A stretch of 64,000 bases of DNA. It comes from Echinicola jeungdonensis. Lineage in GTDB: Bacteria; Bacteroidota; Bacteroidia; Cytophagales; Cyclobacteriaceae. The position numbers and the translations under genes are program-made. Under the pieces are notes generated by a model that worked only from the letters and a program-made list of their open reading frames with translations, was not told where the DNA came from and did not search any database. Shown in pieces: positions 1 to 7,738 of this stretch (the stretch's first letter is position 1; each line of letters starts with the position of its first letter). The stretch is taken from assembly GCF_030409905.1 (NCBI RefSeq), contig NZ_JAUFQT010000001.1, positions 1,634,001 to 1,698,000 of the forward strand, in the 5' to 3' direction.

Positions 1-160
1 TTAAAGCACATTGAATTGTATTGGAAATATGTTTAAAAGTGTATTTGTTATTTAGTGACTGGGTTTCTATTGGTTTTTTTAGAAATCCGAAATGGAATCG
101 CAGTGAGGAGTGCCCCCTTTTGAAGCTTTGCTCACAACCCAGTCCCAAAAACTCTCGGGA

Positions 161-191
161 TTCTTACTTTTTCATCAATGAAAAAAGTAAG
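161..191. repeat. hairpin in left-edge intergenic region
   Basis: Bases 161-175 and 178-191 form a near-perfect inverted repeat (CTTACTTTTTCAT / ATGAAAAAAGTAAG, one extra A) with a 2-nt loop. It could be the terminator of a gene left of the window. The rest of 1-409 shows no convincing gene; a 60-codon frame at 21-203 runs through this hairpin and has no recognisable features. Confidence 0.35.
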
Positions 192-409
192 ACGAATAAA
201 TAAAATAATATTATGATCCTTAAAAGGGTAACTCTGGTTAAAAACCATTTTTTTTAATAGTTATTGCAAATAGATCTATTGGTAAGTTTCAAGCCTTCCC
301 TATCCACCCCCAAATTATATTTGGAAATAAATAATACTTTTTTGGGGAATTAATTTCCACTTTATGTAAATTTATTTCTACTGCTTTCATATTCAAATCA
401 CCAACTACT

Positions 410-1012
410 ATGGGTAAATATCAGATTGACCAAGGCAATAAATTCCGCTGTCCCTGGTGTGTAGGTTTCAAAGAATACATCAAATACCATGATGAAGAAT
501 GGGGCGTTCCGGTTTATAGCGACAGGGTTCATTTTGAATTTTTAGTTTTAGAAAGTGCCCAGGCAGGCCTGAGCTGGGCAACAATTTTAAAAAAAAGGGA
601 AAATTACCGCAAAGCTTTTGCAGATTTCGATTACAAAAAAGTAGCCGAATTTTCTGATAGCAAAATTGATGAGCTGATGGAAGATGAAGGAATCATCAGG
701 AACCGGCAAAAGATAGAGGCTGCTGTAAATAATGCCAGACAGTTTATGGAACTGCAAGCAAAAGTAGGCAGTTTCACTTCTTACATCTGGGATTTTGTGG
801 ACGGTAAGCCTATTGTCAACCAACTCACCAGTGTGGGGGATGCTCCTGCTTCCAGTCCCATTTCTGACCTCTTGGCCAAAGACCTCAAAGACAAAGGATT
901 TAAATTCCTGGGAAGTACTACCCTCTACTCCCATATGCAAGCCACGGGGCTGGTCAATGACCACCTGATGCATTGCTTCCGGTACCAGGAAGTCAACCTC
1001 ATGGCAAGATAA
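410..1012 (+). CDS. tag: DNA-3-methyladenine glycosylase I
   Basis: Base-excision repair enzyme that removes 3-methyladenine from alkylated DNA in the cytoplasm. The 200-residue length fits the Tag family (about 190). The N-terminus has the zinc-ligand region CPWC (residues 14-17) followed by YHDEEWG. FLVLESAQAGLSWATIL is the characteristic helix, and the C-terminal GLVNDHLMHCFRY supplies the His/Cys end of the zinc site. The ATG at 410 places the first Cys at residue 14, a little further in than in E. coli but acceptable. It stands alone with no close neighbour on the same strand. Family assignment is firm; substrate range is inferred from the family. Confidence 0.95.
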   Translation: MGKYQIDQGNKFRCPWCVGFKEYIKYHDEEWGVPVYSDRVHFEFLVLESAQAGLSWATILKKRENYRKAFADFDYKKVAEFSDSKIDELMEDEGIIRNRQKIEAAVNNARQFMELQAKVGSFTSYIWDFVDGKPIVNQLTSVGDAPASSPISDLLAKDLKDKGFKFLGSTTLYSHMQATGLVNDHLMHCFRYQEVNLMAR

Positions 1013-1495
1013 GGTTTGGAAGATTCTAAAATTAGAAGATTGAGATCAGTATTTAATTCCGGTTCGTATTTCCTAACATAAGACCCAAGACCCTATATTG
1101 AGCACTTTTGATAAACCCAATTCGATTTAAAATCGTCATTGAGAGATTAATATTTCATGATATAAAAGGACTGTATGAACCATGGTTCAAAGCGTTGCCA
1201 TATCTCCCCGGCAAGGAAATCTATAATGTAACCTTAATAGATAAAAATACTCCATACCTAGGGATAACATATGCCATTCACATCAAGGGTGGGATTTGTA
1301 AGGCGGAAGCCTAATAAGCCCCAACTTTCAAGGACGGTTAAGGCAATAATCCTGTCCTTTTTTGTCGAATTCAGGATGTTACTAATATATAGCCCCTTGA
1401 TACTAAAAATTGATCTTTATCAGTTTCTGTTCTGATTTTCAATCCATTAAAACAATTTCCAATTACCCGGAGCAAGAATAAAAATTTTTTCCACC
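1013..1495. other. intergenic, no supported gene
   Basis: Between tag and the next gene lie about 490 bases. The only open frame starts with TTG at 1108 and ends at 1314 (68 codons). It has no recognisable domain, so I do not call it a gene. No clear terminator hairpin is visible after tag. Confidence 0.5.
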
Positions 1496-1503
1496 TATAT
1501 TTG
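1496..1503 (+). promoter_or_regulatory. -7 element TATATTTG just before an ATG
   Basis: TATATTTG matches the Bacteroidota -7 consensus TAnnTTTG exactly and ends only four bases before the ATG at 1508. If used, transcription would begin at or near that ATG, giving a leaderless message or initiation at the second ATG (1529). No good -33 TTTG lies 19-21 bases upstream, so this is tentative. Confidence 0.35.
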
Positions 1504-1507
1504 TAGG

Positions 1508-1891
1508 ATGAACAAAGTATTGTCCTGTATGTCCCACTTATTGCTGGTGCTTATGGTCATCAAAATTCTGACGGCCCCGGTAATTTATGTGGATTTTAAA
1601 ATGCAACAGGACTATATCGCAAAGGTGCTTTGTATCAACAAAGACCAGCCTGAAATGCATTGTAATGGGCAATGTATATTGATGAAAAAACTCAATAAAT
1701 CCGGTGCAGACCAAGATCAAGGTACCGAGCAAAACCCTTCCCAAAAACGGGCATTTGCTGAGCTTTTACCTAATACCAGCATCTTTACGTTTGCAGCGCA
1801 GGTAATTCCTGCTGACCATGTTTCATTTTTTGAGGACAACCTTCAGGAGGTTGACCTGGATACTTTTGTTCCACCACCTAGCTTGGGCTGA
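1508..1891 (+). CDS. small Cys-containing membrane/secreted protein, hypothetical
   Basis: A 127-residue protein of unknown function. It opens with a hydrophobic segment (about residues 8-27) that could be a signal peptide or anchor. A short Cys cluster follows, LCINKDQPEMHCNGQC (about residues 41-56), then basic residues and a variable tail ending in VPPPS. Small proteins of this general look occur next to TonB-dependent receptors in Bacteroidota, and here a receptor starts 366 bases downstream on the same strand. The spaced cysteines could bind a metal or form a disulfide; a link to metal uptake is only inference. An alternative start is the ATG at 1529, which would give a shorter signal-like N-terminus. 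Confidence 0.7.
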   Translation: MNKVLSCMSHLLLVLMVIKILTAPVIYVDFKMQQDYIAKVLCINKDQPEMHCNGQCILMKKLNKSGADQDQGTEQNPSQKRAFAELLPNTSIFTFAAQVIPADHVSFFEDNLQEVDLDTFVPPPSLG

Positions 1892-2140
1892 AACTTCCTT
1901 TTAAACCCTTTTTGGCCATTGTTTCCCAACAAGAGGATTTCGATTCTTCTTTCTTATGGGTAATGTGGGTTATTCATTTTATCTAAGTAAAATATTGCTC
2001 CCCTTTCACATAAATGGCTTCAAGGATTGAATGCCCAAATACATTATGGGGTCCCCTATAATAATAAGCCCCTTTTCTGGGCTGAAACGGGAAAACCATA
2101 TTATACCAGGCATTCCTAATATCCTGATTTGGAGCTAAAA

Positions 2141-2208
2141 TTCAATATTGGAATTTTACCATTCTGAAATAATGGTAAGGACCAATATTGGTCCATTTAG
2201 GTCGACCT
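2141..2208. promoter_or_regulatory. cluster of palindromes upstream of TonB-dependent receptor
   Basis: Three symmetric elements lie within 70 bases. The first is an inverted repeat AAAATTC/GAATTTT around AATATTG near 2137-2157. The second is a perfect 16-bp palindrome GGACCAATATTGGTCC at 2179-2194. The third is a perfect 10-bp palindrome AGGTCGACCT at 2199-2208. The core CAATATTG occurs in both of the first two. They end 50 bases before the receptor ATG, a position suited to an operator; the binding protein is unknown. A small hairpin (AGCCCCTTTTCTGGGCT) is also visible around 2076-2093. Confidence 0.45.
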
Positions 2209-2257
2209 CAGGTAAAATTAATATTCCATTCCTAAAAAATAAGCCCTCTCCATCCTT

Positions 2258-4582
2258 ATGAAATACCTAATACAAATCGCTTTAATAACTTGTATCCAAT
2301 TTGCAGCCATTGGGCAGGAAATCAGGGGAAAAATTATAGATGACCAATCCGGCTCACCAATCAGCGGTGCTGCCATCCAAGTGATTGGAAGCGAAAAAGG
2401 TACTGTTACGGATGCCCAAGGCCGATTTAGCTTAGAACAGCTACCGGAAAATAGCCAATTGAAAATTTCCTATTTGGGATATCTTAGCCAAAAGATTACC
2501 GTTTCTGGAAGCAAATCCCTTACCATCAGGCTGGAAGCTTCAGAAAAGCAAATGCAGGAAGTAGTGGTTACCGCCAACCGGGAAGCAAGTTTAAGGTCCG
2601 AGGTGCCCATCGCCATATCCAAAATATCCCCAAAAATCATCGAGGAAACCAAGGCCATCGCCCTTTATGAACTGGTCAATAAATCTCCCGGGGTATTGAT
2701 GGTTAACCTTAACAATGAGCAGCATGCCATGGCCATCCGCCAACCCATGAATTATTCCAATTATTATCTTTATCTGGAGGATGGACTTCCCATCCGTCCA
2801 ATGGGGGTTTTCAATCACAACGCTTTATTGGAAATCAACCAAATGGCTTTAGAAACCATTGAGGTGGTCAAAGGGCCGGTTTCTTCTATCTATGGACCTG
2901 AAGCTGTCGGTGGAGCGGTCAATTTCATTACTCAAAAACCCACCGCTGTTCCTACTGCTCAAATTGGATTCCAATTGGATCAGTTTGGCTATAAAAGGTT
3001 GCAATTTGGCGCAGGTGCACAAATGGGAAAATTCGGCATTTATGTGGGAGGTCTTACCAGCAAACAAAATGACAGCTGGATGGCCAATTCGGATTATGAC
3101 AAGCACTCGGTCAATATACGGGCCGAATACCATTTCAAACCCCAAACCCGGTTGATCGGCACCCTGGCCTATGGAAATTATTTTTCCCAAACGGGCGGAA
3201 ACGTGGACAGCATCGCATTTCACAGTCGTAAATATCCCAGCAATAATGATTTTACTTATAGGGAATCCATTGCACTTAGAACCCGCTTGACTTTGGAACA
3301 GGATTGGAGTGGCACCTCAAAAAGTTTCCTTACCCTATTTCACCGGGACAATGAAATGTGCCAAAACCCCTCATACCGCATCCGCTGGAACCAGGGTTCC
3401 ACTACCGCCACCGGGGAAATCAATGCCAATAAATTCAAAAGTTATGGTTTGCTGACCCAACACAGCAAAAGGTGGTCCTTGCTGGATTCCAGATTGATGG
3501 TAGGAGGGATGTTGGATATTTCTCCCAATTATTACCAAGCCCACCAGATTGAACTTAATGCCATCATGAGGCCTGATGGGCTATCAGTAGAACGATATGA
3601 ATTGGAGAAGGAAAGGCCTGATATTGTAAGGGCAGATTATGAAGCCCTGATCAGAAACAGTGCGGGTTATTTGCAATTTGATTTTAGTCCATTTTCGGCA
3701 ATGAGAATTTCCACCGGACTTCGATATGACCGGATGTTCTTTACCTATGACAATTACCTCGATGAAAGCAGTGGGGAAAAAGCTTATCAACAGGTGACTC
3801 CAAAAATGGGCTTGACCTATGATTTTGGAAAAGACAAAGGAATCTATGCCAACTATTCCCAGGGCTTTGCCCCTCCGGGATTAACTGCCATTTTCCGCAA
3901 GAAAAATGGATCAGATGAATTTTACTATAACCTGGAACCTGCCCAATTCCAAAATTATGAAATCGGAGGATGGGCATCCTATTGGGAAAATAAATTGTAC
4001 ATAGATCTGGCCCTTTACCAAATGGACGGAAGGCATGAATTATTGAGTATCCGCCAGGCCGATGGATCCACAGATTATCAATCTGCCGGAAAGACCCTCC
4101 ACCGCGGCTTTGAACTCGGCATTACTGCCAAACCCAATGATCAACTGCAATTCCGATGGAGTGGTACTTCCGCCCTGCACCGTTTTGAAGATTTTCAGAT
4201 CAATGAAGATGGTTCCAAAGGAGTGGAAAACCTGGCAGGCTTTGAAATGCCTTCCTCTCCAAGGTGGATATGGAATACAGAACTCCGTTATCAACCCAAC
4301 TGGCTGCCCAACTTTCGTTCTTCCTTGGAATGGCAACATGTTTCCGGTTGGTACCAAAACCAGGTCAATACCGTCAGCTATGATGGCTATGAAGTACTGA
4401 ATTTAAGATGGGGTTATCAGTGGAAAGGCTTAGAGCTTTTTACCAATATCATGAACCTGACCGATGCCCTATATGCTTATAATGTTTCCTCAAATAATTC
4501 AGGGAATAGAACTAACTATTCCCCGGCAGCACCAAGAACCTTTGTAATGGGATTGCAGTACCGGTTTGTAGGGAAGAAGTAG
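2258..4582 (+). CDS. TonB-dependent outer-membrane receptor
   Basis: Outer-membrane active transporter of 774 residues. A signal peptide (residues 1-20, ending AIG|Q) precedes a carboxypeptidase-regulatory-like beta-sandwich (about 21-105; EIRGKIIDDQSGSPISGAAI, GTVTDAQGRFSL). A TonB-box-like stretch QEVVVTANRE follows, then a plug domain (about 115-225; ETIEVVKGPVSSIYGPEAVGGAVNFIT). A 22-strand-type barrel ends in the aromatic terminus GLQYRF near the C-end. The small size and the plug resemble siderophore, copper or cobalamin receptors rather than SusC glycan porins, and no SusD partner is adjacent. The ligand cannot be read from the sequence. The palindromes at 2141-2208 suggest regulated expression. 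Confidence 0.92.
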   Translation: MKYLIQIALITCIQFAAIGQEIRGKIIDDQSGSPISGAAIQVIGSEKGTVTDAQGRFSLEQLPENSQLKISYLGYLSQKITVSGSKSLTIRLEASEKQMQEVVVTANREASLRSEVPIAISKISPKIIEETKAIALYELVNKSPGVLMVNLNNEQHAMAIRQPMNYSNYYLYLEDGLPIRPMGVFNHNALLEINQMALETIEVVKGPVSSIYGPEAVGGAVNFITQKPTAVPTAQIGFQLDQFGYKRLQFGAGAQMGKFGIYVGGLTSKQNDSWMANSDYDKHSVNIRAEYHFKPQTRLIGTLAYGNYFSQTGGNVDSIAFHSRKYPSNNDFTYRESIALRTRLTLEQDWSGTSKSFLTLFHRDNEMCQNPSYRIRWNQGSTTATGEINANKFKSYGLLTQHSKRWSLLDSRLMVGGMLDISPNYYQAHQIELNAIMRPDGLSVERYELEKERPDIVRADYEALIRNSAGYLQFDFSPFSAMRISTGLRYDRMFFTYDNYLDESSGEKAYQQVTPKMGLTYDFGKDKGIYANYSQGFAPPGLTAIFRKKNGSDEFYYNLEPAQFQNYEIGGWASYWENKLYIDLALYQMDGRHELLSIRQADGSTDYQSAGKTLHRGFELGITAKPNDQLQFRWSGTSALHRFEDFQINEDGSKGVENLAGFEMPSSPRWIWNTELRYQPNWLPNFRSSLEWQHVSGWYQNQVNTVSYDGYEVLNLRWGYQWKGLELFTNIMNLTDALYAYNVSSNNSGNRTNYSPAAPRTFVMGLQYRFVGKK

Positions 4583-4678
4583 ATTTTGAGTCATCAGTCG
4601 ACTGCCACAGTCGTCCTTCATCCTCCCTCGCATTGAAGTCTCGCCAAGGCTGGCGATATTGATTTACCGTTTCCTACT

Positions 4679-4705
4679 AAAAAATACCCTAATTCAGGTA
4701 TTTTT
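4679..4705 (+). terminator. hairpin terminator after the receptor gene
   Basis: AAAAATACC (4680-4688) pairs with GGTATTTTT (4697-4705) across an 8-base loop, so the stem runs into a T-tract. A nearly identical hairpin sits at 9954-9979. It lies 97 bases after the receptor stop codon and also reads plausibly on the minus strand. Confidence 0.6.
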
Positions 4706-4881
4706 CTAACAGGGAGCTAATTAATTTGCCTAAGGGTTGGGGAAATGAGGTAGATTTCTTAATCTTCAAATAGCGCTCAGGGATAAAATAGTTATTACAT
4801 TATTCCGGTTGCACCACTAACAAGGGCTACTTTTGTTGTCATAATCCAAAGGGTTTGTAGGTGCAATAATTGGGATCATTA

Positions 4882-5295
4882 TTATCCCCGGTATTCACTT
4901 ATCTCAAATAAATGACCATCCGGATCTCGAAAAAAACATCTGGTTTCAGCTCCTCTTACAAATGGGGGCGTAATAAATTCAGCTCCCCTCTCTTTTAATA
5001 TTTCGTAGGATTTATGGCAATCTTTCACTCGAATGGTATAAGAATGGCTGACTTTATTTTTAATTTCCGGAACAACAAAATGAACATCAGGCTTGTCTTG
5101 GGTTGGACCTCCAGGAGTAACCAGTAAAAGCCAATTCCCCAAAAATTCCAAAACCAATGAGTCCCCGCCATATTCCCTGAAAATTTTTGCTCCCAAGACA
5201 TCCACATAAAAAGTTTTGGATTTAGCCATATCGGATACCACCAATATGGTAGTTAAAGCTGAGTCTTCAAATGGGTTGTTTGGCTTGTCAATCAT
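4882..5295 (-). CDS. VOC (glyoxalase/bleomycin-resistance fold) family protein
   Basis: A 137-residue single-copy vicinal-oxygen-chelate protein. The paired beta-alpha-beta-beta-beta modules are recognisable: ALTTILVVSDMAKSKTFYVDVLG at residues 13-35, and SHSYTIRVKDCHKSYEILKERG after residue 80. The chain ends in FFRDPDGHLFEI, the typical second-module metal-ligand region with its Glu. Members include glyoxalases, extradiol dioxygenases and antibiotic-binding proteins; the substrate is not evident. It is the first of five small minus-strand genes in an accessory block. Its 3' spacer has a weak dyad (TTGCACC at 4809-4815, GGTGCAA at 4860-4866). Confidence 0.88.
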   Translation of the reverse strand: MIDKPNNPFEDSALTTILVVSDMAKSKTFYVDVLGAKIFREYGGDSLVLEFLGNWLLLVTPGGPTQDKPDVHFVVPEIKNKVSHSYTIRVKDCHKSYEILKERGAEFITPPFVRGAETRCFFRDPDGHLFEISEYRG

Positions 5296-5455
5296 ATCTG
5301 AAAATAATAAACGGTATGGCCCATAAGTAGTTGTGTAGTTAGCGCTTATCTACGGCCCAGAAACACACCAAGGGGAAAAAGCATTCCCATAATCACCACT
5401 GAAACCAGACTGAGCTCCTTCTGTGGTCAAATTGCTTATTTTTTTGATACTGGCT

Positions 5456-5908
5456 TTATTTTAAATTCTTCAAAAAGTGCACTACTTCCTCTTCTTCCCA
5501 AAATCCTACTCTCTTATGAAACTCCCTGGATTCCTTGTCATTTAACCAAGTATCAGAACCTATTTGAGTACATCCTTTTTCTTTGCACCAAAATTCACCA
5601 ATTCGCAAAAATTCCTTGGCCATACCCATTTTTCTAAATTCAGCCTCCACAAAAATTCCTTCTAAATAACCCGTTGGTGATTTTTCTGCACCTTCTACGT
5701 AATCAGTCCTTATGGAGAATATTGAAAACCCTACACACTTACCCTTCGGATCTTTTGCGATTAGAATATTATATTTTTCCGATTGAGTAGTCTGCTTAAG
5801 GAGATTTTCTAGTTGGGCTTTATCAAAATCCTTCCATAGTTTTTGACTCATCTTAAGAAGTTGGTCAAAATCCGAATTCTCAAATTGGAAATATGCTATT
5901 CGTTTCAT
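5456..5908 (-). CDS. GNAT acetyltransferase, aminoglycoside 6'-N-acetyltransferase-like
   Basis: Cytoplasmic acetyl-CoA-dependent N-acetyltransferase of 150 residues. I start it at the ATG complementary to 5906-5908 (MKRIAYFQFENSD), because the longer open frame to 5989 adds 27 unrelated residues. The core resembles the AAC(6')-I family: FSIFSIRTDYVEG, then YLEGIFVEAEFRKMGMAK (acetyl-CoA loop), then CTQIGSDTWLNDKESREFHKRVGF and a C-terminal EEEVVHFLKNL. True AAC(6') enzymes share this SDT/N-S-x-x-x-H-x-x-x-GF pattern. Whether it acts on aminoglycosides is inference, since chromosomal homologues can have other roles. GNAT genes are common integron-cassette cargo, which fits the surrounding block. 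Confidence 0.8.
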   Translation of the reverse strand: MKRIAYFQFENSDFDQLLKMSQKLWKDFDKAQLENLLKQTTQSEKYNILIAKDPKGKCVGFSIFSIRTDYVEGAEKSPTGYLEGIFVEAEFRKMGMAKEFLRIGEFWCKEKGCTQIGSDTWLNDKESREFHKRVGFWEEEEVVHFLKNLK

Positions 5909-6091
5909 CTTTGTTTTGTTGGCTGATATGGTTTTTTTCGGTATGAAACGATGGGGAAAGCGGACTGGGGTCGTATCCACCCACCCCAAAAGATGATGGG
6001 CAATGCTATTAAGTTTTCTCTTGGAGGGGCAGATCGCTGAGGTTTATAAATAATTAAACTTAGCGGACTTTCGCTTCTTGGCGTGTAACCC

Positions 6092-6484
6092 TTATCCTAA
6101 ATTAACTTTATCAATCGTTTTTGAAATGATCCGGTTTTGCTTTGTTTCTTTTAATATACCCCAAATTATCAAGGAAATTACCAGAACAGCCAATCCAATT
6201 ATTATTGATGTATAAGAACTTTTTATCCCATTAGCTACAATAGAGGGAGAAATATCACCTGCATGTGAGAAAGCATCAAAAGTACGCATCATATTCAATA
6301 TCGGTCCTAAGATTCCTAAAAGTAAAGCAATGATCCCCATCAACCAGATCTCAAAAATACCAACAGCCTCCGGATTTTTTGTTTGGCGTAATTTCAAAAG
6401 TTTGATAAATCCAACAACGATAACAATCAAGCCGCAGGAAAGAGGCAGCCATGCATAAGGAGCCAAATCAAATAATTCCATCAT
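6092..6484 (-). CDS. small MotA/TolQ/ExbB-like membrane protein
   Basis: A 130-residue protein with three predicted membrane segments (about residues 12-30, 45-66, 92-113). The stretch AGDISPSIVANGIKSSYTSIIIGLAVLVISLIIWGILK resembles the third and fourth helices of MotA/TolQ/ExbB proton-channel subunits, including the small-residue-rich region facing the pore. It is much shorter than ExbB (about 230) and has no ExbD/TolR partner nearby. Function is therefore open. Two ATGs open the frame (6484 and 6481); either could be used. The next gene (6518-6823) lies 33 bases upstream on the same strand, so the two may be cotranscribed. Confidence 0.65.
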   Translation of the reverse strand: MMELFDLAPYAWLPLSCGLIVIVVGFIKLLKLRQTKNPEAVGIFEIWLMGIIALLLGILGPILNMMRTFDAFSHAGDISPSIVANGIKSSYTSIIIGLAVLVISLIIWGILKETKQNRIISKTIDKVNLG

Positions 6485-6517
6485 CCTAATAAAATTTTAA
6501 CCATGTTTTTTTATCCC

Positions 6518-6823
6518 TCAGAATGCTGAAAGCTTTTCCATAAACGACATTCCTTCGATTGCTTTATGATCTGAGATGGGCTCGGTTTTGATTTCCGTGA
6601 AATAGGTATCATAAACGGTCGCTCGTTCATGCTGCAAAGGAGTTGCACAAAAGCACATCTCTGTCCAATTAATTTTGCCACGCTCGTCTATGGTTGCTCT
6701 TTTCATCGAACTCACGATTTCAGGTCCATCCGGACGTTGTTTTTCTATCGTTCCATCTGTAAGTTTTTGATAAAACTCTCGTGCCTTATCGAAATTGAAT
6801 TTTGCCTTTACTTGATAGATCAT
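6518..6823 (-). CDS. hypothetical protein
   Basis: A 101-residue soluble protein, starting MIYQVKAKFNFDKAREFYQKL and containing PDGPEIVSSMKRATIDERGKINWTEMCFCATPL. The N-terminal beta-strand followed by an amphipathic helix looks like a small ferredoxin-like (dimeric alpha-beta barrel or YciI-like) fold, but I do not recognise a family. No signal peptide or membrane segment. It lies just upstream of the MotA/ExbB-like gene on the minus strand, inside the accessory block. Confidence 0.6.
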   Translation of the reverse strand: MIYQVKAKFNFDKAREFYQKLTDGTIEKQRPDGPEIVSSMKRATIDERGKINWTEMCFCATPLQHERATVYDTYFTEIKTEPISDHKAIEGMSFMEKLSAF

Positions 6824-6895
6824 TACCCTACATCCTATTATTGAGAAATTTGAATTTCTTATGCTTCTATATATTTGGAAAGTTTGAATCGGTTT

Positions 6896-7008
6896 GCAGC
6901 TACCTGAAGGTGGCGATTTCGAAGAACTTCACTGTCACTTGCACCAAACTTTGATGGATGCACAAAGCTTGATTTAAAGACTGAACCGCCACTTTTGGGT
7001 AGGTGCTG
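6896..7008. repeat. long imperfect dyad, possible cassette recombination site
   Basis: GCAGCTACCTGAAGGTGGCG (6896-6915) pairs imperfectly with the segment 6987-7008 (starting CGCCAC, ending GTGCTG): six exact pairs, then a stretch with mismatches and a bulge. The arms are about 70 bases apart. The right arm is followed by GTTATAG. Location, just after the stop of the 7040-7426 gene, and the folded-arm shape resemble integron attC sites, but the terminal boxes do not fit RYYYAAC/GTTRRRY well. Confidence 0.35.
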
Positions 7009-7039
7009 TTATAGGGAGTTTATTTTCATTGTTGTTCGT

Positions 7040-7426
7040 TCATTTTGAATTCGATACCTTTTTTAAAGTATTAGGTTGAAAGTCATCACAGAGGTCCTTG
7101 ACTTTGGCAGCAAAACTTTTAAACTCATTGCTTTCCCGCCATACCTGAATTGACTTTTCATTGTCCCAAGGTCCAAAGGAGATAAATCTCAAAGGATTTT
7201 TTTCATCTTGTAACAGATAAGCTTTTCCTGGGCCAGAGATGTTTTTTTCTGTCCAATTAGCAAATTCGTTCCACTCATTAATAAATTCTTTTTCTTTTCC
7301 AGGCTTTACTGTCCAAATGCCCAATGTATAAATGTCTTTAGGTTCGTTGTTATTTCCCATTTTACAATTAGTTAAGAGAGTTAACATTAAAATTAGCGGG
7401 ATTAAATACTTTTTAGTCAGCTTCAT
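7040..7426 (-). CDS. lipoprotein with antibiotic-biosynthesis-monooxygenase (ABM)-like domain
   Basis: A 128-residue protein with a lipoprotein signal peptide: basic start MKLTKKY, hydrophobic core, lipobox LLTNC with Cys at residue 21. It is probably anchored in the envelope. The mature part DIYTLGIWTVKPGKEKEFINEWNEFANW, followed by RFISFGPWDNEKSIQVWRESNEFK, has the dimeric ferredoxin-like pattern of ABM/heme-oxygenase-like domains. No catalytic role can be deduced. The ATG at 7426 is only about 25 bases from GTTGTAG, the outer box of the inverted repeat at 7462-7529, a short leader like that of integron cassette genes. Confidence 0.75.
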   Translation of the reverse strand: MKLTKKYLIPLILMLTLLTNCKMGNNNEPKDIYTLGIWTVKPGKEKEFINEWNEFANWTEKNISGPGKAYLLQDEKNPLRFISFGPWDNEKSIQVWRESNEFKSFAAKVKDLCDDFQPNTLKKVSNSK

Positions 7427-7461
7427 TGTTTTTGCTTCTTTAAATGCACTACAACGTAAAG

Positions 7462-7529
7462 TGTTTTAAACGCAATCTAGGCAAAAAATAAACTATTTTC
7501 TTAAGACTATCAAGATTGCGTTTAAAACA
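7462..7529. repeat. perfect 17-bp inverted repeat next to IS91-type element
   Basis: TGTTTTAAACGCAATCT at 7462-7478 is repeated in exact reverse complement at 7513-7529, separated by 34 bases. On the minus strand the arms are bracketed by GTCCAAC (fits the cassette box RYYYAAC) and GTTGTAG (a partial GTTRRRY). It may be an attC-like site or part of the insertion element's end. Confidence 0.5.
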
Positions 7530-7738
7530 TAGTTGGACGGAGCCGGTGAACTGCTATGGGCATTTGTCTTTCATGGATCTTTTCTTGGCGGGAGTTTTCA
7601 GGAGGTTCTTTGGTTTCGCTGTTTAAAGCTTCTAGTTTGATTGATGGTTTTGCTGGAAAAAGGCATATTTTTCCCTGGGAAACCTTTTCCCTCCAATCTG
7701 TTCTTCATGATGTCAATGAACGTCCCGTTTATAAAGTT

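Noticed and set aside
21..203. 60-codon frame at the left edge
   Set aside because: It runs through a hairpin that reads as a terminator and has no protein-like features.
1108..1314. 68-codon frame with TTG start between tag and the Cys-containing gene
   Set aside because: No recognisable domain, non-ATG start, no promoter or operon partner; treated as chance.
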